Assembly: GCA_034437715.1 (NCBI GenBank)
Contig: DAOTTR010000524.1
Span: 9,067-73,066 of the forward strand
DNA length: 64,000 nucleotides
Direction: 5' to 3'
Source of the DNA: JAHBVH01 sp034437715
GTDB taxonomy: Bacteria; Chloroflexota; Anaerolineae; Caldilineales; Caldilineaceae
How positions within the stretch are numbered: position 1 is the first letter of the stretch; the number at the start of each line of letters is the position of its first letter. Positions 7,817 to 15,535 of this stretch are shown here, piece after piece. Below the pieces are notes generated by a model. That model was not told the DNA's origin. It did not search any database and saw only the letters and a list, made by a program, of their open reading frames with translations. Made by a program: the position numbers and the translations under genes.

Positions 7817-8529
7817 AGTTGCATTATCACTCTCATGGGTATTGACGACGCTTTGCCGCTGGCTAAGGGGCGTATGATCAGGGAGTGTGGAATTTTTGTC
7901 AGCTTTTTATATAGAAAATTTTGCACACGGCTGATACTACGCCCGACTTATGGTGATAATACCAAATTGCTTATCGGTTACCAAATTATTCTTTGCATAA
8001 TTTTAATCTTTTTCTCAGAAACCGCGGCGCACGGTGGCTTTGCTCAAGCCAATCGGATTAGTTTTCAGTTTTTGGGTGCATTGACAGCAATCCATTTTTT
8101 CAGTACAATCATTTTCAGCCGCTTCCACAGATCGATCACAAACCAATGACAATCGCATAGATTTTGCTAGCGCTACCGATGATCTCTCTGTAGATAGCTG
8201 CACAAGATCCCTGTATGGCCTGCACGCCAATGCTCCCTGTATGGCATGTCGGCCACGAAACCTATTTTTATCAGCAGTTCGTAACAACTGGCTCTGTCGT
8301 TTTGGTGAGAAATCGTTCGTCACGGTACAGCAATTCGTACACTGTAATCAAAACTATGATGGACTAGGCTGCGTTTTTATACCATCAAAATTTTAGTTGC
8401 AGTGTGCAAGGTTGCACAGGCAATTGCTCCAAACACCATCGTATCATCCATATCCTTGGGGAAGGAAACTTCCCCTACACTAGTGAAGAGCCTACGCTTA
8501 CGATCTGCACTATTTGTGAAGGAGGACGC
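7817..8529. other. Gene-poor spacer upstream of the EF-G-like gene
   Basis: This 713-base stretch has no supportable gene. A 104-codon open frame at 7835-8149 has no homology that I recognise, biased Phe/Ile content and no ribosome-binding site. The segment 7900-8110 is AT-rich. A sharp hairpin lies at 8458-8475, close to the EF-G-like start. I saw no tRNA or repeat shared with the rest of the window. Confidence 0.5.
8458..8475 (+). promoter_or_regulatory. GAAA-tetraloop hairpin in the EF-G-like leader
   Basis: GGGGAAG and CTTCCCC form a perfect seven-base stem closed by a GAAA tetraloop, 54 bases before the start codon. Such a hairpin in a 5' leader may stabilise the mRNA or control translation; no known riboswitch pattern is visible. 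Confidence 0.45.
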
Positions 8530-10596
8530 ATGGCGAAGTATCGCACTGATCAGATACGTAATGTAGCTATTCTTGGACATGGTAGTTCTGGCAAGACTTC
8601 TCTGACCGAGGCTTTGTTATTCAAAACGGGTGCCATTTCCCGCATGGGCCGCGTCGAAGATGGCACGACTGTGGCCGATTGGGACCCCGAAGAACAACGT
8701 CGCGGCATTTCCATCAACCAGTCGGTGATTCCCCTTAGCACAGATAATCTAAAAATCAACCTGATTGATGTTCCCGGCTACCAAGATTTTGTTGGCGAGT
8801 TGATGAGTGCGCTGCATGTGGCAGAAGCGGCGTTGATTGTCATCGATGGCGTGGCCGGTGTTGAAGTCGGCACAGAGCTGGCATGGGATTATCTTAACGA
8901 GAGCCAAAAGCCGCGCATTGTCTTTGTCAACAAGATGGATCGGGAAAATGCCAATTTTCAACAGACGGTCGATAGCCTGCGCGCCACCTTTACCGACATC
9001 CGCTTTATCCCCATGCAACTGCCGATCGGCTCTGCCGAAAATCTGCAAGGTGTTATCAGTCTGGTTACCATGAAAGCCTATCTGGGCAAGGAAGAAAAGG
9101 AAGCCCCGATTCCTGCCGAGTTGATAGATGCCGTGGAGGTCGCCCGGCTCGCCATGGTCGAAGCCGCGGCTGAAGCAGATGATGATTTGATCATGAAATA
9201 TTTAGACGGTGAAGAGCTGACCGCAGAGGAAGTGCGCAGTGGACTGAGCAAGGGGGTGCTAGAAGGCAAGATTGCGCCAATTTACTGTGGGGCCGCCACG
9301 CGCGCGATTGGCCTGGAGCGCCTGTTACACGCATTAGGCCGCTACGTTCCCTTGCCCAGCGCCCACCCGATCATCGGTTACAGGGGTGACGAAACCGTGG
9401 CGCTCGCCAGCGATCCTGGGGAAGTACCTGTCGCCGTCGTCTTTAAGACAATCATCGATCGCTTTGTGGGGCGCATGAACTATATTCGCGTTTTCTCTGG
9501 CACCGTCACCAAAGATAGCCAACTGGCCGACACCCGGACAGGCCAGAGTTTTCGGATCGCCAATTTGAGCTATGCCAGTGGCAAAGAACTACACGGCACT
9601 AACGAGCTAGTGGCCGGTGATCTGGGGGTGATTACCAAATTGGAACATGTCATTACAGGGGATACGCTCTCTGCCGATATGGCCTTGCGTGTGCCATCGC
9701 CCGTTTATCCACAGCCACTCTACGCGGTTGCCATTGCGCCATGCACCCAGGTCGATAGTGCCAAGTTAGGCCCTTCGCTCCACGCCTTGATCGAAGAAGA
9801 TCCTACGCTGAAAATTGAAACGATTCCCGCGACCAAGCAAACGCTGTTGCAGGGCATGGGTGACACACACGTTGATGTGGCGATTCGCCGGTTGGAAAGC
9901 AAATTTGGCGTCAAGGTGGAGACAGCCGACCCGAAGGTGCCCTATCAAGAGACGATTAGTCGCACGGCTTCTGCCCAATATCGCCACAAAAAACAGACCG
10001 GCGGCGCTGGCCAATTTGCCGAAGTCCATATGCGCGTCGAACCGCTCAATGGCGGCGGCGATTTTGAATATGTCAGCGAAGTGTTCGGCGGCACGATCAG
10101 CGGTGTCTACTTGCCCTCCATCGAAAAAGGCATTCGCCAGGTGATGGCACATGGCGTGATCGCTGGTTTCCCCGTGACAGGGATCAAAGCCGTCGTCTTT
10201 GATGGCAAAGAGCACCCGGTTGACTCCAAGGATATCGCCTTTCAAACCGCCGGGCGTGAAGTCTTCAAATTGGCTGTGCAACAAGCCAATCCGGTGCTGC
10301 TCGAACCGATCTATCGCGTCGATGTGATTGTGCCCGAAGAGTATATGGGCGACATTATGGGCGATTTCAATACGCGGCGCGGGCGTGTGTTGGGAATGGA
10401 GCAGAAGGCCAACCGCACAATTATCCACGCGCTGGTGCCGCTAGCCGAAATCTTGCGCTATAGCACCGAGTTACGCTCCATGACCCAAGGTCGCGGCTTC
10501 TACTCGATCGCACTGGATCATTATGAGCCAGTACCCACCCATTTGGCACAGGATGTCATCAGCCAGTTTAAGCACGAAGAGCACGAACACCACTAA
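8530..10596 (+). CDS. Elongation factor G-like GTPase
   Basis: The protein (688 aa) has the full EF-G architecture. The G motifs are GHGSSGKTS (P-loop, residues 14-22), DVPGYQDF (G3, with Val where EF-G has Thr) and NKMD (G4). Domain II, then domains III-V follow: YRHKKQTGGAGQFAEVHMRV in domain IV, and MGDFNTRRGRVLGMEQ near the C-terminus. The divergent G3 and an RRGISINQS switch I place it with the EF-G-like (FusA2-type) paralogues rather than canonical FusA, which usually sits in the str operon; no ribosomal genes are near here. GGAGG ends four bases before the ATG. Its exact role in translation or recycling is not settled for this subgroup. Confidence 0.9.
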   Translation: MAKYRTDQIRNVAILGHGSSGKTSLTEALLFKTGAISRMGRVEDGTTVADWDPEEQRRGISINQSVIPLSTDNLKINLIDVPGYQDFVGELMSALHVAEAALIVIDGVAGVEVGTELAWDYLNESQKPRIVFVNKMDRENANFQQTVDSLRATFTDIRFIPMQLPIGSAENLQGVISLVTMKAYLGKEEKEAPIPAELIDAVEVARLAMVEAAAEADDDLIMKYLDGEELTAEEVRSGLSKGVLEGKIAPIYCGAATRAIGLERLLHALGRYVPLPSAHPIIGYRGDETVALASDPGEVPVAVVFKTIIDRFVGRMNYIRVFSGTVTKDSQLADTRTGQSFRIANLSYASGKELHGTNELVAGDLGVITKLEHVITGDTLSADMALRVPSPVYPQPLYAVAIAPCTQVDSAKLGPSLHALIEEDPTLKIETIPATKQTLLQGMGDTHVDVAIRRLESKFGVKVETADPKVPYQETISRTASAQYRHKKQTGGAGQFAEVHMRVEPLNGGGDFEYVSEVFGGTISGVYLPSIEKGIRQVMAHGVIAGFPVTGIKAVVFDGKEHPVDSKDIAFQTAGREVFKLAVQQANPVLLEPIYRVDVIVPEEYMGDIMGDFNTRRGRVLGMEQKANRTIIHALVPLAEILRYSTELRSMTQGRGFYSIALDHYEPVPTHLAQDVISQFKHEEHEHH

Positions 10597-10608
10597 GCTA
10601 CAATTGAT

Positions 10609-10641
10609 AGAGCGTTAGGGTCTTGTAGGCCCTAACGCTCT
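10609..10641. terminator. Hairpin terminator between convergent genes
   Basis: AGAGCGTTAGGG pairs with CCCTAACGCTCT around a short loop. It lies 13 bases after the EF-G-like stop and 24 bases before the stop of the convergent dehydrogenase. Neither side has a strong T run, so it probably serves both directions imperfectly. Confidence 0.6.
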
Positions 10642-10664
10642 CGGCAGATTATAATCGAATGTGC

Positions 10665-11633
10665 CTATGCCTTGGTTACAACACGCCCCGGCCAGATCTG
10701 GCGATTGACAATCGAGATGGGCCGTTCGCCATTCAAAAGTCCAATCACTTGATCGGCCACACCGTGCATCATCGCATAAATCCCGCGGTCGGTGCTCGAA
10801 GCAATGTGCGGGGTGAGCACTACATTTTTCATTTTTAACAGAGGATTACTGGGCAGGGGCGGCTCAGGATCAAACACGTCCAGACCCGCCGCGGCTAGAT
10901 GCCCCTCATTTAACAGACGGATCAAGGCAGCCTCATCGATCACCGGGCCACGGCTGGCATTGATCAGGTATGAGCCACGTTGCATCAGGCGCATCTCGCG
11001 TTCGCCGATATAATGGCGCGTTTCGGGCGTCAGCGGCACATGAACGGTCACAAAATTCGAGCGACTGAGCAGTTCATCCAGATTATTGGTGAGGGTGACG
11101 CGTTCTGGGGTCGGTTGATTGGTCTGGACAAAGGGATCATAGACCAGCACATTCATGCGCAAACCGAGCGCACAGATTTCGGCGACACGCCGGCCAATGC
11201 GCCCATAGCCCACAACGCCCAAGGTACGATCCAGTAGTTCGGTGCCAGTCATGTCGCCACGCTGAATCGAATCGTCGCCACGCAGGGACATATCGCCCAC
11301 CATTACGCGCTTCGCCACAGCCATGAGCAAGGCCACAGCATGTTCAGCAGTCGATTCGGTGGGTGCATCTGGCGTGTGAATCACCAAAATATTGCGCGCG
11401 GTAGCCGCGTCAATGTTAATGTTATCAACGCCAATCCCTGGCTTGGCAATCGCCAGCAAGTTGGGACCAGCCTTGTCCATCAGCACACCATCACAATAGA
11501 CGCTACCCGAAACGATCACATCCGCACCCGCCACCTGTTCCAGCGCCGGATCAATCACCACCTCGGCAACTTCACGGATGCGATCAGTGGCACCAAAACG
11601 CAGCTCCATCTGCATGACAACTTTTTGTTTCAT
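10665..11633 (-). CDS. D-2-hydroxyacid dehydrogenase (phosphoglycerate dehydrogenase-like)
   Basis: This NAD-dependent dehydrogenase (322 aa) has the D-isomer-specific fold. The Rossmann motif is VVGYGRIGRRVAEI, followed about 25 residues later by LVYDPF. The catalytic Arg is in NASRGPVIDEAAL, the Glu in DVFDPEPPLP and the His in LTPHIASST, so all three active-site residues are present. It lacks the C-terminal ACT domain of the larger phosphoglycerate dehydrogenases, so serine synthesis is only one option; glyoxylate/hydroxypyruvate reduction or a sugar-acid role is as likely. ATG at 11633 is the first of two close starts (the other is eight codons in). Confidence 0.9.
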   Translation of the reverse strand: MKQKVVMQMELRFGATDRIREVAEVVIDPALEQVAGADVIVSGSVYCDGVLMDKAGPNLLAIAKPGIGVDNINIDAATARNILVIHTPDAPTESTAEHAVALLMAVAKRVMVGDMSLRGDDSIQRGDMTGTELLDRTLGVVGYGRIGRRVAEICALGLRMNVLVYDPFVQTNQPTPERVTLTNNLDELLSRSNFVTVHVPLTPETRHYIGEREMRLMQRGSYLINASRGPVIDEAALIRLLNEGHLAAAGLDVFDPEPPLPSNPLLKMKNVVLTPHIASSTDRGIYAMMHGVADQVIGLLNGERPISIVNRQIWPGRVVTKA

Positions 11634-11814
11634 GACTAGGTTCTTTCTACCTGAATAGGGAATATTATATTTTTGGGTTGGTTATACCCCCTATTGTGAT
11701 GCATTCAGCCATAGATGTCAAAGCACCCATCGACATAGTAATTTTTAAGCAGTAAACCAGTCGCCTTTTCCGTTTTGATTGCCCAGTTTTTTGGGGTTAG
11801 CGGGGAAGAAATAC

Positions 11815-12585
11815 TCAATGCCCCAACACATCGACACTTTTAGAGCGGTCATGGTGTTGCAAGCGCCATTCACCAAATTGTTGGAGCAGGGCGCGCGCTT
11901 GTTGACAGCGGGTTTGCAGGCGCGCTTCTTTGCATTGCCAGGTGCCCTGCACTTGGTTGATCACCAGTAGCGAGTCACCACGAATGTCGAGACGCGCCGT
12001 GCTAGGATCAGCCCCGGCGTCGCGCAGGCGTTTGAGGATGGCTTCGAGGGCGGTGATCAGGGTATCATATTCGGCTTCGTTGTTGGTGACACGATCGCCA
12101 AAGCGCAGCCGGACTAGTTGTTGCTGTTCGCCCGGCCAGCGCAGCGCATAGCTGCCATAGCCTTGGCCTGGATTGCCGCGACTGCCGCCATCAAAGATCA
12201 CGCTGATGGGCCATTCGGGAGCCTGGCCGGGCAGGGGCGACATGATCTGCGGATCAGCTTCGCGCTTCTCTGTGGTGGGCGCGCCGATGACAATCTTGCC
12301 GCTGACCGGTGAACGATAATCAGATTTGTCGGGTTTGGATCCAACCTTGGCTGCGACAGTGGGGGTGGGTATAGCCACCGATTGGGCAGTGTTTGACCGC
12401 GTGCGGCGATTCGTTGACCCTTTTGCGCCCAATGCCGGGGCTATCGCCAGGCGATTTTGATCAGAGAAGAGGATATCGGGCACAAAGAGCCCACTGGCAT
12501 AGAGCCGCCGCTGCAACTGGCGGCGCTGATCGGGGGTCAACGCTTCAATTTCTTCGATCAGGGCCAAAATCGTAGCACTTGCCAT
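11815..12585 (-). CDS. Ribonuclease HI-like protein with an N-terminal extension
   Basis: Residues about 125-256 form an RNase HI domain, which hydrolyses the RNA strand of RNA-DNA hybrids. Acidic residues are visible in FDGGSRGNPG (first Asp), TNNEAEYDTLI (Glu) and DIRGDSLLVINQ (Asp), and the last acidic position is in RSKSVDVLGH. The first 125 residues are a helical start (LALIEEIEALTPDQRRQLQ) followed by a low-complexity Ser/Thr/Pro/Lys linker, unlike the standard 150-residue enzyme. It lies 33 bases downstream of the metallo-beta-lactamase-fold gene in the same direction. Start at ATG 12585. The domain call is strong; the substrate could be plain hybrids or primers. Confidence 0.85.
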   Translation of the reverse strand: MASATILALIEEIEALTPDQRRQLQRRLYASGLFVPDILFSDQNRLAIAPALGAKGSTNRRTRSNTAQSVAIPTPTVAAKVGSKPDKSDYRSPVSGKIVIGAPTTEKREADPQIMSPLPGQAPEWPISVIFDGGSRGNPGQGYGSYALRWPGEQQQLVRLRFGDRVTNNEAEYDTLITALEAILKRLRDAGADPSTARLDIRGDSLLVINQVQGTWQCKEARLQTRCQQARALLQQFGEWRLQHHDRSKSVDVLGH

Positions 12586-12618
12586 AGGGGTCTACGTTCT
12601 ACTTGAATGGATTGAACA

Positions 12619-13518
12619 CTAGGCCGGTAGCGGCGCAGATTGGCGCTGTTTGCGCTGCGCGGCCCGCGCCCGTTCCCAGAGATAGAGCAGGTTGTTGGCG
12701 TGAAATTGCTGCACCAACCCACCCAAGGGAATGCGGCTGCGGTCGAAGCGCTCAATATCATATTGCAGCAAGTCATGCTTGGTCGCACCTTCGGCCATCA
12801 GGCGATCCACCAGGGCTTCGATCTCATTGAGATATTGGACGCTAATGTCGATGCTGCTGGTAACCTCGCCGCGCAACAAAATATCGCCGTGCCCCTGGAC
12901 AATGCACTCCAGGTTATAGTCATGCAGGTTGAGCAACGAGCGCTTAAAGGCCTCGATATCGCTAAACGCAGTCGCGATTAAGGGCACTGGCATGAGCAGA
13001 TCGCTAGCAAAGAGCACCTTGTCCTCGCGCACATGCACCGCGCACAGATCCGGGCTGGCACCGGGCGAATGAATCAAGTGGACGGTTTTGTCACCCAGGC
13101 GCAAGACCAAGCCCTCATTAAAGACCAGTTTGGGCAGGCGGATCTCCACCTCGCGCAGTTCCGGCGTATACTCTTTGGCCTGCGCCAGCGACTTATAGCC
13201 ATGTTCGATGATCATCGCGCGACATAATTCATGCGCCACCAGTTCAGCATCGGGAAAAAAGCACGAACCATAAATATGATCGGCATGGCTGATTGTATTG
13301 ACCAAATATTTGATGCCTTGGGGACAGACACGCTGGGCAAAGTCGATAATCTGCTTGGTTTCCGAGGGAAACGGCAACGTGTCGATGAGGATGCCGCCTT
13401 CTGCCGTTACCACCAAGCCAGCATTGACTTCCACATACAATTCACTGGTAAACACCCAAGTGTCATCCGCTACCCTTGTCCGTGTAATGGCCACAGTTCC
13501 CCCCATTCCTTCGCCCAA
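12619..13518 (-). CDS. Metallo-beta-lactamase-fold protein with altered metal ligands
   Basis: This 299-residue protein has the MBL fold from about residue 12 (strands WVFTSELYVEVNAGLVVT, then GGILIDTLPF). The HxHxDH motif reads NTISHADHIYG, so the first His is Ile76, while His78, Asp80 and His81 remain. The later zinc His of HTPGHSPG is Ala in HSPGASPDLCAVH. Asp in LFASDLLM and His in VQGHGD are kept. It therefore probably holds one metal or has changed chemistry. The C-terminal helical region resembles the hydrolase family that includes hydroxyacylglutathione hydrolases and quinohemoprotein-linked MBLs. Substrate is unknown. It is probably co-transcribed with the RNase HI-like gene. Confidence 0.8.
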   Translation of the reverse strand: MGEGMGGTVAITRTRVADDTWVFTSELYVEVNAGLVVTAEGGILIDTLPFPSETKQIIDFAQRVCPQGIKYLVNTISHADHIYGSCFFPDAELVAHELCRAMIIEHGYKSLAQAKEYTPELREVEIRLPKLVFNEGLVLRLGDKTVHLIHSPGASPDLCAVHVREDKVLFASDLLMPVPLIATAFSDIEAFKRSLLNLHDYNLECIVQGHGDILLRGEVTSSIDISVQYLNEIEALVDRLMAEGATKHDLLQYDIERFDRSRIPLGGLVQQFHANNLLYLWERARAAQRKQRQSAPLPA

Positions 13519-13621
13519 TCTGCTTCAACATGTTAACGTGACAGTTTATCACAAACCTGGGGCACGCGTCAATAGATTGCGCAATTTTTCGCAAAGTGTA
13601 GGCGTAGCTTGCCGGCGCGGG

Positions 13622-15232
13622 TTACGGCCTGAAATCGACTTCTTCATCGCGGTTGTGGCGCGGGCGATGGACGAGGGTTTCAGTGGTCAACGCCATGAGT
13701 GCGCCGCTGACGCCGATCTGCAAGGCGGATTGGAGCACGCGCACCGGGTCCACAATATGCACAGCCATCACATCGACCATCTGCGCGTTCAGCACATCAA
13801 AGCCAAAGCCATTGTGCGCGGCGAGCAGTTGCGCTAGGATCGGGCCCGGTTCGAAACCAGAATTGCGCAGAATCGCTTGCGTCGGGGCCATGAGCGCGCG
13901 CCGCATAATCGCAATGGCCGGCGCTTCGTCCTCGGGCAGTTCGATGCGGTCGAGCGCAGCCAAGCAGCGCAGATAGGCAACCCCACCGCCAGGCGCAACG
14001 CCATCTTGCAGTGCCAACCGCAACACACTGACCGCCTCTTTGGCGCGCGCCTTGAAATAATCGCGCTCACTTTCGGTGGCGCCGCCAATCTCCAGCAGGG
14101 CCACCCCCCCCAATAACTTGCCACTGCGCTCGATCAGGCGGTCGCGGTCGCGGCCCGGTTGCGCTTTGGGCAACAGGCTGCGCAATTCCTGATGGCGCTG
14201 ACGAATCGCTGCGGGACGCCCCTTGCCGCCAATAATCGTAAAGCCAGAGCGAATCGCCTGCACCTCGTCGGCCAGCCCCAAATCGGCCAGCGTGACCTTG
14301 CTCAGCGAATCGGCCAGGACCGCTTGAATCACTCGTCCACCGCACAAAACGGCCAGATCCTGTAGAATGTCACTTTTTTCGGAACCCAACCCCGGCGCCT
14401 TAATAGCAAGCGTGGGCAACACCTTGCGCACATGGTTGGTTACCAGCAGATTGAGTGCCTCGCCGGTGACCGAGGGCGCAATCACCACCAGCCCGCGGTC
14501 GCCCGCACTGCGCACCAGGTTGAGAATGGGCAACAGTTGGGCCGTGGCGTTGAGTTGGTAATCGGTAAAGAGCAGATAGGGCTTTTCCAACACCGCTGTG
14601 CCCGGTTGATTGGTAAAATTCGAGGAGACCCAGCCCTGATTCCAGAAGGTGCCTTGAATATAGCGGCGCTCATGAATGCGCGCATAGCTTGTCCGCACAT
14701 CGATTGAGCCATGTGGGCCCACTGTGTCAAAGACTTCTTCGAGCAGCCGCCCCAGCGTTTCATCGCCCGTGATGGTGCGGCCCAAGGCCGCGATCTGTGC
14801 AGCCTGCACCAGCGGATGCGCCTGTGCCGCCAACGCATCTAGCACAACCGGCAAGAGTTTTTCCAGCCCGTGCGCCACGCGCATCAAATTATACCCTGCC
14901 GCGGCATGGCGATTGGCTTCATTGAGAATTTGGCGGGCGATCACAACGGCGGTGGTGGTGCCGTCACCCACAGCTTCTTCGACGCGCCAGGCAATATGCC
15001 GCGCCAAGAAGGCGCCCATTGTTTCAAAGCGATTGGGCAAGCCCGAAAATCGGCGGGCAATCGTCGCGCCATCGTTGAGAAATTCGGGTGATTTGCGCGG
15101 ATTATCATTGGCTAACGCGACCAATCTGCCCTGTGGACCCAGGGAAACTTCCATCAAATCGCTCAATAGGTTAAAGCCACGGCTCAAGGCCTGGCGGGCG
15201 GCAGGTGGAAAAAGTAAACGTGGCTGCTTCAT
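13622..15232 (-). CDS. Divergent GroEL/Cpn60-family chaperonin
   Basis: The product (536 aa) is a group I chaperonin homologue. The ATP-site motif VGDGTTTAVVIARQI near residue 92 and LQDGVAPGGGVAYL near residue 395 are conserved, as is SLGPQGR where GroEL has LGPKGR. It is strongly divergent elsewhere: the apical domain is rewritten, and the protein ends in an acidic/charged tail (HNRDEEVDFRP) instead of the GGM repeats. No groES lies beside it, so it is likely a specialised paralogue, with a canonical groESL elsewhere. I start at ATG 15232; an upstream in-frame ATG at 15283 would read through the terminator hairpin at 15246-15277, which argues against it. Confidence 0.85.
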   Translation of the reverse strand: MKQPRLLFPPAARQALSRGFNLLSDLMEVSLGPQGRLVALANDNPRKSPEFLNDGATIARRFSGLPNRFETMGAFLARHIAWRVEEAVGDGTTTAVVIARQILNEANRHAAAGYNLMRVAHGLEKLLPVVLDALAAQAHPLVQAAQIAALGRTITGDETLGRLLEEVFDTVGPHGSIDVRTSYARIHERRYIQGTFWNQGWVSSNFTNQPGTAVLEKPYLLFTDYQLNATAQLLPILNLVRSAGDRGLVVIAPSVTGEALNLLVTNHVRKVLPTLAIKAPGLGSEKSDILQDLAVLCGGRVIQAVLADSLSKVTLADLGLADEVQAIRSGFTIIGGKGRPAAIRQRHQELRSLLPKAQPGRDRDRLIERSGKLLGGVALLEIGGATESERDYFKARAKEAVSVLRLALQDGVAPGGGVAYLRCLAALDRIELPEDEAPAIAIMRRALMAPTQAILRNSGFEPGPILAQLLAAHNGFGFDVLNAQMVDVMAVHIVDPVRVLQSALQIGVSGALMALTTETLVHRPRHNRDEEVDFRP

Positions 15233-15245
15233 ATTTGTTTTGGCT

Positions 15246-15277
15246 GATAAAAACCGCCTGAGCGCGGCCCAGGCGGT
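15246..15277 (-). terminator. Rho-independent terminator upstream of the chaperonin gene
   Basis: On the minus strand ACCGCCTG and CAGGCGGT close around a GC-rich loop, followed by TTTTTATC. The structure stands 14 bases before the chaperonin start, so it either ends the candidate RNA upstream or acts as an attenuator of the chaperonin gene. Confidence 0.8.
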
Positions 15278-15482
15278 TAGCATACTCGAGTATGATTTTT
15301 ATAAAAAGGTACTCCGCAGAAACGTGGGGACAGTGAGTGCGAACCTACGTAAGTAGGTGGGTGCCGATTGGGCGCTTCCGTCTTACCCTCGCGGGCTATC
15401 ACATCCACGCCACTTGATCCTGCTCCCGTTTGTGAAATGTTGGCTCGCCCCGTATTCTATCCTTTCACGGAGACTGCAGAGT
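15246..15482 (-). ncRNA. Candidate structured small RNA (possibly 6S-like)
   Basis: The gap between aspS and the chaperonin gene has, in order on the minus strand, a good promoter, about 235 transcribed bases and a strong terminator, with no open frame of note. The body begins and ends with complementary segments: CTCCGTGAAA near 15472 and TTTCTGCGGAG near 15312 form a long closing stem, and CCTAC-TTAC-GTAGG is an internal hairpin. Length and a long closing helix suit 6S RNA, but I cannot match specific 6S, SRP, tmRNA or RNase P motifs. The alternative is a regulated 5' leader for the chaperonin gene. Confidence 0.5.
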
Positions 15483-15488
15483 ATACGT

Positions 15489-15517
15489 AGTATAGCACAG
15501 CTTGTTTGCAAAATCAA
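15489..15517 (-). promoter_or_regulatory. Sigma-70 promoter for the candidate RNA
   Basis: On the minus strand TTGATT (15517-15512), a 17-base spacer and TATACT (15494-15489) are well placed. Transcription would start near 15482, inside the gap and after the end of aspS. Confidence 0.6.
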
Positions 15518-15535
15518 AGCGCCAAACCAGTGATT

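Noticed and set aside
7835..8149. 104-codon open frame in the spacer before the EF-G-like gene
   Set aside because: No ribosome-binding site, odd Phe/Ile content, and it covers an AT-rich non-coding-looking stretch.
15233..15283. N-terminal extension of the chaperonin
   Set aside because: It would be encoded by the terminator hairpin; the family start MKQPRLLFPP fits better at 15232.
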